The translations under genes were made by a program, and so were the position numbers. Shown piece after piece: positions 54,060 through 64,000 of a DNA stretch of 64,000 nt. Each line of letters opens with the position of its first letter. The stretch's first letter is position 1. Source of the stretch: Euglena gracilis (lineage: Eukaryota > Euglenida > Euglenophyceae > Euglenales). The DNA lies in NCBI GenBank assembly GCA_039621445.1, contig CP154956.1, forward strand, positions 95,546,406 through 95,610,405, read 5' to 3'. Below the pieces are notes generated by a model that was not told where the DNA came from, searched no databases, and saw only the letters and a list, made by a program, of their open reading frames with translations.

Positions 54060-54256
54060 CAGAAAAAATTAGAGGAAACGGGTGGCGGTCCAGACTGTGC
54101 ACAGACGGGAGCGGGGTCCGACCACTGGGACAGGTTCAGATACCCCAGGCCATACAAGGTGGGGTAGCGCTGCAGGCTGGCCAAACGTGTGGCTCCCATC
54201 CCAGTGAGGAGGCTGGAAACCTTCGGCGGCAGTGCCCGGGCAAAAAAAAAAAGCAA
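54060..54256 (-). CDS. Candidate leucine-rich-repeat-like exon
   Basis: The - strand reads LPPKVSSLLTGMGATRLASL, then YPTLYGLGYLNLSQWSDP. The spacing of Leu and the L.YLNLS phrase resemble leucine-rich repeats. It ends near a poly-A/T region at 54,060. It is the same strand as the LRR-like frame at 51.4-52.4 kb, separated by the microsatellite, so one interrupted gene is possible. Weak. Confidence 0.3.
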
Positions 54257-54309
54257 AGCAGCAGTGTGGCGGATGTTGCATTTGGCACGTGGTTGGCATG
54301 TCCCTTTGT

Positions 54310-55045
54310 GTAGTTGTGCAAAACAACCCGTTTGTAGAGTCCCAATAAGTGGCGCCTACACCCGTGAACCGTGATCAGGATGTGGTCTGGAGCCCTGGGG
54401 CCGCAGAGGGAAGTTCAAAGACTTACCGTTGGGGAACCTGAGAACACACACAAGGCATGTGGCACATTGTAACACAATGGATTTTGTTATTGAAGGGCCT
54501 TCCCCTTTCGTTGTACACAAGGATTTCTCAAGAATCCCCGGGGATCCAGACGGGCGGTTACTGGTGCTGGGTTGACCCCCCCAAAGGGGTCGGGGTCCAG
54601 GGGGTGGGTCCCACCAGCTGCCAGGCTGGACCCGGCCACCCGAAAAAAGCCAAAACAGCCCAAATCCACCTGGGTGGGACTTTTTTAGTGAAAATTTTGG
54701 TGTGAAAATCCAAAATTGACCAAAATGCCACTTTTGGCATTTTTGTCCAAAACGCCATTTTTTGGCATTTTCGTACTAACCCTTCTTACAAAAACTTTGG
54801 GCACCAAAATTCTTCTGTTCCAGCATGGCTTCGCCGGGCTGCAAAAAACATTATTTTCACTCGACCTTCCTGCAGGGGTCCGGAGCCAGCTAGGGCTAGA
54901 GTCGCTGACCGGTGCTGGCGGCTGGAAGTGTACGTCTGATTCCCCTTTTCCCCAAAAGCCTCGCTTTCGCCTTGGTGCGGACCTACTTGGGTCAGGAAAA
55001 TTCGAGTAACAAAAAACCCTTTTCCCACTTCCCGAAGCAAAGCAC
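54310..55045. other. No confident gene
   Basis: Contains GCTGCCAGGCTGGACC-type repeat modules at 54,615 and 54,825 and CCAAAATGCCACTTTTGGC inverted phrases at 54,720-54,770. Confidence 0.4.
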
Positions 55046-55049
55046 AGGG

Positions 55050-56290
55050 AGAAGACGGGGAAAGGATAACGGACTGTAATAAGTCCGAGGAAGAAAGGGA
55101 AAATAATAATATAAAAGAATGCAACCTGTGGAGAGAGAAAGGGGGAGTGAGAAGATCCTAATAGGATCTGCTCTCATGCCTACTTCCTTATCGGAAGGGC
55201 AGAGAGCATACGCCTGGTACACATCCCCCTCCCAGGGCCATGCCCGATTTCCCTTCTGGACCAGGCTTTCTGGTCAGAGGGATGCCGGCACAGACCTGGT
55301 CTGTGGGAGGTGTACCCTGACGCATTCTCAGGGTCCCCTTTCCATCGCACGGGGGTCCACTCAAAAACGCGGAAGGGAGGGGAACCCAAAAAGCCAAAAA
55401 CGCGCAAAACGGTTTCACCTATTTTGCTAGGCTTATGGGTATAGTATATTATAGCCCGCTGGGTAAAATGGGGCTGGCAGGTTTCTTTGCTCAGCAAACC
55501 CATCCACCCAGTTTGGGTTTGCCTGGGGTTGGGTCCATGGGCATTCCAGGAAAACCCATGGGGAGGGTGTGGAAGGAGGGGAGCACCTGTCCAGTCAAAC
55601 CTGGGCAGGGCACATGGCCAGTCAAACCTGACCACGCAAACGAAAAATCCTGCTCTACAAAACCAACTGCCGGCGACAGCATTTTGCCCCGGGTGGAAAG
55701 TAGAGAGGAGTGGGGGGTTGGATTAGGCCAGGAAAAGTTGTGCTGTCTGGCAGCCTTAAGGCCTCAAACGGCAGAAAACAAAAGGAAAGGAAAAGGTGGG
55801 CCTTCGGCCCTGTGCGCTGCGTGTCGCACGCTCGCGAGAGGGGAGAGGGGAGAGGGGTGTGCGTACATGCGCACGGAATCCTGCACATGGCACCGTCCCG
55901 GTGGGGACTTACTAGCGGCGAATACCGCAAAGGGTCTTCGAAATAGCTGTTCGGGCGAATACCCGAAGCAGGGTAGAGGACAGACAATCTGCCTTTAGGA
56001 GTGGTATATACCACGGAATCAGGCGAATAACTGATGCTCGCTCGTGCAAAACGAAGCGAGGGTGAGTCCACTGACTCAGTGATCCTTTCTGATGCATAAT
56101 AGCAGTCAGCTACGTTGTCTGTGTTTCCACGGAGCCTAGGCTGAGCAGGACATCCTGGACCCAGAGATGGGCGTCCGGAAACACGGAGGTGAGGCGGGTT
56201 TCGTCTCCACCTCCTCCATCCTGTTGCAGTGGGGGAGGATTCGGCCTGTCGGCCACGAGCCTCACCTTTCGCTTTGCCCTGAACGCAGCC
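55050..56290. ncRNA. Hairpin-dense tract, candidate structured RNA
   Basis: More than 20 short, mostly perfect inverted repeats with different stems are packed in ~1.24 kb. Examples: CGGACT/AGTCCG (55,070), nested CTCTC-TGCC-CTTCC/GGAAG-GGCA-GAGAG (55,171-55,206), outer GGTACAC/GTGTACC (55,216-55,315) enclosing GACCAG/CTGGTC and CAGACC/GGTCTG, CCTGA/TCAGG (55,317), CCATGGG/CCCATGG (55,543), GGGCC/GGCCC (55,799), GCGTG/CACGC (~55,820), CACCG/CGGTG (55,891), GCGG/CCGC (55,915), TTCGGG/CCCGAA (55,950), GTGGTATATACCAC (56,001), ATCAG/CTGAT (56,018), CTCGC..ACGA-AGCGAG (56,038), and GTGTTTCC/GGAAACAC (~56,121/56,178) enclosing AGGA/TCCT and GGACCC/GGGCGTCC. Three of these share the loop CGAATA. 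A 213-codon - strand frame overlaps but may be incidental. It matches no RNA family I know. Confidence 0.4.
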
Positions 56291-56307
56291 GGACAATGGA
56301 CGGCTGA

Positions 56308-57265
56308 CTAGTCGTGCATCGTCGCAGGGCCTTTCGGCTGTCCGCCAGTCTGGCCTCCAGCGCCACCTCTCGGTGGTGATGTCTCGTCACCGCCTTTGGC
56401 AGGGGGCTTATAGGGTGCAGCACCTGGTTTGCCTCCTTTGGGCTTCGCGCTCCCGGAATCAGGAGGCGACGCCTGCGGTTTACCATGCCCCCCCCCATTG
56501 TGTACCCCCCCCCATTGTGTACCCCCTGGGGGGGGAGGTACATAATGGGGGGGGGGTAGCACCACCTTCTCCCTTGTCCCGCCAAAGAAAAACTTGCCCC
56601 CCCCCATTGTGTACCTCCCCCCCATTATGTACCTCCTGCCCGGTTTTGGCCTCCCGGGGGGAGGTACATAAAGGGGGGGGGGCATGGTACTCCTGTTATC
56701 AGGAGCAGATGACGCCGTAGCGGACAGTTGCCGTCTTAGCGAAGCGGGCATAATGACCGCTGGGTCGCTCGGGACGCTCCGAGGGGTCGGCACTCATTCA
56801 TTGGGCTGTTCAGCCGGCCGTCGTCGAGCAGGTTCATCCTGCCCAACGGGGCGTGGCACTGTGGCCGTCACCGGAATCGGTGCTGCCACAGGCGCTGACA
56901 TTCCCATGAATACTTGAATACTGATACTGATACTGCAGGGATCCTGCGCGGTGTCGGTGGTCGTGCGGGCACTCTCACTTCATCTCGACATGGTCAAGGA
57001 GGTCATTGTCGTCGGCTGGGAGGTTCTTTGGTTGTAGCCGGTACGACAGGTCTGGTGGTGTGGGTTCATACGATGGTAGCGGAGTGGGGTGCTGGGTGGT
57101 TTGCAATCGTGGGTGAGCAGGTGCACGGGGTGTGGTGGCGTGCGGCATCACACGGAGGAGTGAAAAGGTGGTGGGACTTGCAGCATAATGTTCCAGCGCA
57201 GGGGAGATCAAGGAGAGGAGTGCGCAGTGGGAGGTGAGAGAAGGTTCAGATGTCTGTCCGGTGCC
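56308..57265 (-). CDS. Pro-rich protein, two exons, 46-bp intron, exonised element
   Basis: Exon 1 (about 57,265-56,979) reads SPALEHYAASPTTFSLLR, APAHPRLQTTQHPTPLPS, QPKNLPADDNDLLDHVEM. The intron is 56,978-56,933 (GTGAGAG...CCCTGCAG, 46 bp). Exon 2 (56,932-56,308) continues in phase as VFMGMSAPVAAPIPVTAT, PRPVGQDEPARRRPAEQ, then TGA at 56,794-56,796, then in the same frame PRSVPSDPAVIMPASLRR and ASSAPDNRS. At this point 207 bp of a TIR element follow, in frame and stop-free, and the protein resumes KPQASPPDSGSAKPKGG to TAG at 56,308-56,310. Composition is that of a disordered Pro/Gly/Ala/Lys-rich protein; no domain is evident. The 5' end is lost into the satellite. The TGA may be a stop, a sense codon or a decay mutation. 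Confidence 0.55.
56483..56687. mobile_element. TA-flanked poly-C element inside a coding exon
   Basis: TA at 56,481-56,482 and 56,688-56,689. Ends CCATGCCCCCCCCCATTGTG and the inverse (...GGGGGGCATGG). It contains two inner inverted pairs of TGTACC/GGTACA, as in 1964-2055. Element plus one TA is 207 bp, or 69 codons, and is open on the - strand in the host frame. Confidence 0.75.
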
Positions 57266-57369
57266 ACCACTGGTGAGTCTACGTGTTTGAAAAAAAATTG
57301 AAAAAATTGAGAGAAGCTTTGTTCATGGTGAAGAAAAGCCTCCGCGATTCGATCATGAAAGTACGAATC

Positions 57370-60300
57370 TGAAAATTTTTCGCGAGAAGATTGGAATCAT
57401 GGTAATCATGATTTTTCGCGATTTCTGCATTCCGCGGTTCGCGGATCTGAATCGCGGAAATCATTCCATCATGAATCCGCGATTCATCCTCCTCGATCGC
57501 GCATCTGAAATTTTCGCGGCGACGACGGAAAAGATTTCGATCGCGATTCATCCCCTGATTTTCACCGCGGATTCGCACCGGAATCTGAAATTTCTCGCGG
57601 GAAATCAGTATCATGGAGCCTGATGCTCGCGTTCGACCGGTGGCGTTCAGCGCACATTCGGCTGAAAATTTTTCGCGGGAATGCGCCGAAACGGCCTCGT
57701 AGATCCGTGCAGTCGCGATTCTCGAGGCTGTCTTCGCGGGAATACAAACGTGGTCGGGCTCCGCCATCATTCAGGGTGCAGCCACATGGTATATCCCTGT
57801 GATTTCATCTGGCAGCTGCGGAGTAGCAGAAAACAGCGTAGAGGAAGTCCTCCACGTCATGATCGAGCGTTTCCCCTCTCCACATTCGGTGAAAAACGGG
57901 AAAAAAAATATTCGATTGCGAAAAAAACATTATCATGATTCATGATTTGATTACGCGAGCGGCTGAAATTTTCGGGGCGATCATGGATCTGATCCGCTCA
58001 TCGCGATTCAGATCTGAAAATTTTTCGCGAGAAGTGCGACGGAAATCATGGTAATCATGATTCCGATCGCGATTTCTGCGACTCAGATCGCGGCATTCGC
58101 GGATCTGAAAATTTTTCGCAGGAAATGCGACGAAAATCATGGCAATCATGATTCCAATCGCGATTTCCGCGATTCAGATCGCGGCATTCGCGAATCTGAA
58201 AAATTTTCGCGGGAAATACGACGGAAATCATGGTAATCATGATTTCGATCGCGATTTCCGTGATTCAGATCGCGGCATTCGCGAATCTGAAATTTTCTCG
58301 CGGGAAATGCGATAGAAATCATGGTAATCATGATTCCGATCGCGATTTCCGCGATTCAGACCGCGACATTCGCGAATCTGAAAAATTTTTCGCGGGAAAT
58401 GCGACGGAAATCATGGTAATCATGATTTAGATCGCGATTTTCGCGATTCAGTTCGCGACATTCGGGGATCTGAAAAATATTCGCGGGAAATACGACGGAA
58501 GTCATGGTAAACATGATTCCGATCGCGATTTCCGCCATTCAGTTCGTGACATTCACGAATCTGAAAAATTTTCGCGGGAAATGCGACGGAAATCATGGTA
58601 ATCATGATTCCGATCGTTATTTCCGCGATTCAGATCACGGCATTCGCGGATCTGAAAAACTTTCACGGGAAATGCGGCGGAAATCATGGTAATCATGATT
58701 TAGATCGCAATTTCCACGATTCAGATCGCGACATTCGCGAATCTGAAAAATTTTCGCGGGAAATGCGACGGAAAGCATGGTAATCATGATTCCGATCGTG
58801 ATTTCCGCGATTCAGATCGCGACATTCGCGAATCTGAAAAATTTTCGCGGGAAATGCGACGGAAAGCATGGTAATCATGATTCCGATCGTGATTTCCGCG
58901 ATTCAGATCGCGGCATTCGCGAATCTGAAAAATTTTTGCGGGAAATGCGACGGAAATCATGGTAATCATGATTCCGATCGCGATTTCCGCGATTCAGTTC
59001 GCGACATTCGCGAATCTGAAAAATTTTCGCGGGAAATGCGACGGAAATCATGGTAAACATGCTTCCGATCGTGATTTCCGCGATTCAGTTCGCGACATTC
59101 ACGAATCTGAAAAATTTTCGCGGGAAATGCGGCGGAAATCATGGTAATCATGATTCCGATCGCGATTTCCGCGATTCAGACCGCGGCATTCGCGGACCTG
59201 AAAAATTTTCGCGGGAAATGCGACGGAGATCATGGTAATCATGATTCCGATCGTGATTTCCGCGATTCAGATCGCGGCATTCGCGAATCTGAAAAATTTT
59301 TGCGGGAAATGCGACGGAGATCATGGTAATCATGATTCCGATCGCAATTTCCACGATTCAGATCACGGCATTTCGCGAATCTGGAATTTTTTCGCGGGAA
59401 ATGCGATGGAAATCATGGTAATCATGATTCTGATCGCGATTTCCGCGATTCAGTTCGCGACATTCGCGAATCTGAAAAATTTTCGCGGGAAAAGCGACGG
59501 AAATCATGGTAAACATGATTCCGATCGTGATTTCCGCGATTCAGATCGCGGCATTCGCGAATCTGAAAATTTTTCGCGGGAAATGCGACGGAAATCATGG
59601 TAATCATGATTCCAATCGCGATTCCCACGATTCAGATCGCGGCATTCGCGAATCTGAAAAATTTTCGCGGGAAATGCGGCGGAAACCATGGTAATCATGA
59701 TTCCCCTCCCCCCCCCCCCCCCCCCCCCCCTGATTCCGATGTGATTTACGTGTGATTCAGATCGCGGCATTCCCGGATCTGAAAAATTTTCGCGGGAAAT
59801 GCGACGGAAATCATGGTAATCATGATTCCGATTGCGACTTCCACGATTCAGATCGCGACATTCCCGGATCTGAAGAATTTTCGCTGCAAATGCGACGGAA
59901 ATCATGGTAAACATGCTTCCGATCGTTATTTCCGCGATTCAGATCGCGGCATTCGCGAATCTGAAAAATTTTCGCGGGAAAAGCGACGGAAATCATGGTA
60001 AACATGATTCCGATCGCGATTTCCGCGATTCAGTTCGCGACATTCGCGAATCTGAAAAATTTTCGCGGGAAATGCGACGGAAATCATGGTAATCATGCTT
60101 CCGATCGTGATTACCGCGATTCAGATCGCGGCATTCGCGGATCTGAAAAATTTTCACGGGAAATGCGGCGGAAATCATGGTAATCATGATTCCGATCGCG
60201 ATTTCCACGATTCAGACCGCGACATTCGCGGATCTGAAAAATTTTCGCGGGAAATGCGACGGAAAGCACGGTAATCATGATTCCGATCGTGATTTCCGCG

Positions 60301-63300
60301 ATTCAGATCGCGGCATTCGCGAATCTGAAAAATTTTTGCGGGAAATGCGACGGAGATCATGGTAATCATGATTCCGATCGCAATTTCCACGATTCAGATC
60401 GCGGCATTCGCGAATCTGAAATTTTTTCGCGGGAAATGCGATGGAAATCATGGTAATCATGATTCTGATCGCGATTTCCGCGATTCAGTTCGCGACATTC
60501 GCGAATCTGAAAAATTTTCGCGGGAAATGCGACGGAAATCATGGTAAACATGATTCCGATCGTGATTTCCGCGATTCAGTTCGCGACATTCACGAATCTG
60601 AAAATTTTTCGCGGGAAATGCGACGGAAATCATGGTAATCATGATTCCGATTGCGACTTCCACGATTCAGATCGCGACATTCGCGAATCTGAAAATTTTT
60701 CGCAAGAAATGCGACGGAAATCATGGTAATCATGATTCCGATCGTGATTTCCGTGATTCAGATCGCGACATTCCCGGATCTGAAGAATTTTCGCTGCAAA
60801 TGCGACGGAAATCATGGTAAACATGCTTCCGATCGTTATTTCCGCGATTCAGATCGCGGCATTCGCGAATCTGAAACATTTTCGCGGGAAAAGCGACGGA
60901 AATCATGGTAAACATGATTCCGATCGTTATTTCCGCGATTCAGTTCGCGACATTCGCGAATCTGAAAAATTTTCGCGGGAAATGCGACGGAAATCATGGT
61001 AAACATGCTTCCGATCGTGATTTCCGCGATTCAGTTCGCGACATTCACGAATCTGAAAAATTTTCGCGGGAAATGCGACGGAAATCATGGTAATCATGAT
61101 TCCGATCGCGATTACCGCGATTCAGATCGCGGCATTCGCGGATCTGAAAAATTTTCACGGGAAATGCGGCGGAAATCATGGTAATCATGATTCCGATCGC
61201 GATTTCCACGATTCAGACCGCGACATTCGCGGATCTGAAAAATTTTCGCGGGAAATGCGACGGAAAGCACGGTAATCATGATTCCGATCGTGATTTCCGC
61301 GATTCAGATCGCGGCATTCGCGAATCTGAAAAATTTTTGCGGGAAATGCGACGGAGATCATGGTAATCATGATTCCGATCGCAATTTCCACGATTCAGAT
61401 CGCGGCATTCGCGAATCTGAAATTTTTTCGCGGGAAATGCGATGGAAATCATGGTAATCATGATTCCGATCGTGATTTCCGCGATTCAGATCGCGGCATT
61501 CGCGAATCTGAAAATTTTTCGCGGGAAATGCGATGGAAATCATGGTAATCATGATTCCAATCGCGATTCCCACGATTCAGATCGCGGCATTCACGAATCT
61601 GAAAAATTTTCGCGGGAAATGCGGCGGAAATCATGGTAATCATGATTCCGATCGTGATTTCCGCGATTCAGATCGCGGCATTCGCGAATCTGAAAAATTC
61701 TCACGAGAAATGCGGCGCAATTCATGGTAATAATGATTCCGATCGCGATTTCTGCGATTCAGATCGCGGCATTCCCGGATCTGAAAAATTTTCGCGGGAA
61801 ATGCGACGGAAATCATGGTAATCATGATTCCGATTGCGACTTCCACGATTCAGATCGCGACATTCGCGAATCTGAAAATTTTTCGCAGGAAATGCGACGG
61901 AAATCATGGTAATCATGATTCCGATCGTGATTTCCGCGATTCAGATCGCGACATTCCCGGATCTGAAGAATTTTCGCTGCAAATGCGACGGAAATCATGG
62001 TAAACATGCTTCCGATCGTTATTTCCGCGATTCAGATCGCGGCATTCGCGAATCTGAAAAATTTTCGCGGGAAAAGCGACGGAAATCATGGTAAACATGA
62101 TTCCGATCGTTATTTCCGCGATTCAGATAGCGGCATTCGCGAATCTGAAAAATTTTCGCGGGAAATGCGACGGAAATCATGGTAATCATGATTCCGACGC
62201 GCTTCCCACGATTCAGACCGCGGCATTTCGCGAATCTGAAAAATTATTGCGGGAAATGCGACGGAAATCATGGTAAACATGATTCCGATCGTGATTTCCG
62301 CGATTCAGATCGCGGCATTCGTGAAGCTGAAAAATTTTCGCGGGAAATGCGATGGAAATAATGGTAATCATGATTTAGATCGCGATTTCCACGATTCAGA
62401 TCACGACATTCGCGGATCTGAAAAATTTTCGCGGGAAATGCGACGGAAATCACGGTAATCATGATTTAGATCGCAATTTCCACGATTCAGATCGCGGCAT
62501 TCGCGAATCTGAAAATTTTTCGCGGGAAATGCAACTGAAATCATGGTAATCATGATTCAGATCGCGATTTCCGTGATTCAGATCGCAGCATTCGCGAATC
62601 TGAAAAATTTTTGCGGGAAATGTGACGGAAATCATGGTAAACATGATTCCGATCGTGATTTCCGCGATTCAGATCGCGGCATTCGCGAATCTAAAAATTT
62701 GTCGCGGGAAATGCGACGGAAATCATGGTAATCATGATTCCGATTGCGATTTCCACGATTCAGATCGCGACATTCGCGGATCCGAAAAATTTTCGCGGGA
62801 AATGCGACGGAAATCATGGTAAACATGATTCCGATCGTGATTTCCGCGATTCAGATCGCGGCATTCGCGAATCTAAAAATTTGTCGCGGGAAATGCGACG
62901 GAAATCATGGTAATCATGATTCCGATTGCGATTTCCACGATTCAGATCGCGACATTCGCGGATCCGAAAAATTTTCGCGGGAAATGCGACGGAAATCATG
63001 GTAAAAATGATTCCGATCGTGATTTCTGCGATTCAGATCACGGCATTCGCGAATCTGAAAAATTTTCGCGGGAAATGCGACGGAAATCATGGTAATCATG
63101 ATTCCGATTGCGATTTCCACGATTCAGATCGCGACATTCGCGGATCCGAAAAATTTTCGCGGGAAATGCGACGGAAATCATGGTAAACATGCTTCCTATC
63201 GTAATTTCCGCGATTGAGATCGCGGCATTCGCGAATCGGAAAACTTTTCGCGGGAAATGCGACAGAAATCATGGTAATCATGATTTAGATCGCAATTTCC

Positions 63301-64000
63301 ACGATTCAGATCACGGCATTTCGCGAATCTGAAAATTTTTCGCAGGAAATGCGACGGAAATCATGGTAATCATGATTCCGATCGCGATTTCCGCGATTCA
63401 GTTCGCGACATTCGCGAATCTGAAAAATTTTCGCGGGAAATGCGACGGAAATCATGGTAAACATGATTCCGATCGTGATTTCCGCGATTCAGTTCGCGAC
63501 ATTCGCGAATCTGAAAAATTTTCGCGGGAAATGCGACCGAAATCATGGTAATCATGATTCTGATCGCGACTTCCGCGATTCAGATCGCGGCATTCGCGAA
63601 TCTGAAAAATTTTGGCGGGAAATGCGGCGGAAATCATGGTAATCATGATTCCGATCGTGATTTCCGCGATTCAGATCGCGGCATTCCCGGATCTGAAAAA
63701 TTTTCGCGGGAAATGCGACGGAAATCACGGTAAACATGATTCCGATCGTTATTTCCGCAATTCAGATCGCGGCATCTGAAAAATTTTCGCGGGAAATGCG
63801 ACGGAAATCATGATAATCATGATTCCGATCGCGACTTCCACGATTCAGGTCGCGGCATTCGCGAATCTGAAAAATTATCGCGGGAAATGCGACGGAAATC
63901 ATGGTAAACATGATTCCGATCGTGATTTCCGCGATTGAGATCGCGGCATTCGCGAATCTGAAAATTTTTCGCGGGAAATGCGACGGAAATCATGGTAAAC
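57370..64000. repeat. 91-bp satellite with higher-order repeats
   Basis: About 70 tandem monomers, regular from ~58,010 and diverged before that. The array runs off the window. The consensus has ATGGTAATCATGATTCCG, then GATTTCCGCGATTCAG, ATCGCGGCATTCGCG, AATCTGAAAAATTTTCGC, GGGAAATGCGACGGAAATC. Each monomer has three short inverted repeats: ATCATG/CATGAT, CCGCGAT-TCAG-ATCGCGG and CGCGAA/TTCGCG. Larger periods are visible: 182 bp (62,744/62,926/63,108), 910 bp (59,813/60,723), 1001 bp (60,177/61,178) and 1183 bp (60,723/61,906). A ~34-bp poly-C insertion interrupts it at 59,703-59,740. The ~62-codon frames repeating every 91 bp on both strands are not genes. Confidence 0.95.

Noticed and set aside
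55860-56190. Hairpin tract as small-subunit rRNA
   Set aside because: The run of stems is suggestive, but I could not place any universally conserved rRNA segment.
58000-64000. Dozens of ~62-codon frames on both strands, every 91 bp
   Set aside because: They follow the satellite period exactly and appear on both strands. Period 91 shifts the frame by one per monomer, so no long protein is possible.

Overview
This window reads as nuclear DNA of a eukaryote, most likely a protist with a repeat-bloated genome. The signs are TTAGGG-type telomeric motifs, very short GT...AG introns (41, 45, 46 and 59 bp can be worked out), C-x8-C-x5-C-x3-H zinc fingers, microsatellites, a 91-bp satellite, and dozens of small terminal-inverted-repeat (TIR) elements. 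I see no bacterial gene layout, rRNA, tRNA or CRISPR. Runs of 8-30 G or C occur throughout, often at the edges or centres of mobile elements. I cannot name the species.

Layout. About 1-6.9 kb is repeats only, including a foldback element at 2.67-4.86 kb with a ~160-bp tandem array inside. About 7.0-8.2 kb holds the best gene, a CCCH zinc-finger protein on the + strand. About 9.5-11.6 kb looks subtelomeric: TTAGGG-rich repeat units, two small elements with recognisable empty sites, and a head-to-head telomeric junction. From 12.7 to 33.3 kb there are isolated + strand coding-like exons (Pro/Tyr/Ser/Asn-rich segments, two further CCCH-like motifs, one helical exon) separated by elements. In three cases an element sits inside an exon or a former 45-bp intron, and removing it restores a sensible exon or intron. 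About 33.5-47 kb is almost all repeats. From 48 to 57.3 kb coding-like pieces lie on the - strand, including two weakly leucine-rich segments and a Pro-rich gene carrying an in-frame exonised element. A hairpin-dense tract at 55.05-56.29 kb may be a structured RNA. From ~57.4 kb to the end is a 91-bp satellite with higher-order repeats.

Three observations stand out. (1) Many coding-like frames are broken by TGA rather than TAA or TAG. In three of them the frame then runs at phase 0 straight into a good splice donor, so UGA may be a sense codon, or these genes may be decaying. (2) The hairpin tract at 55-56.3 kb includes three hairpins that share a CGAATA loop on unrelated stems. (3) There are at least thirteen small elements with legible target-site duplications in two classes: 6-8 bp duplications, and TA duplications with poly-C ends.

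Exon calls rest on composition, splice motifs and phase. No database search was possible, so most products are unnamed.
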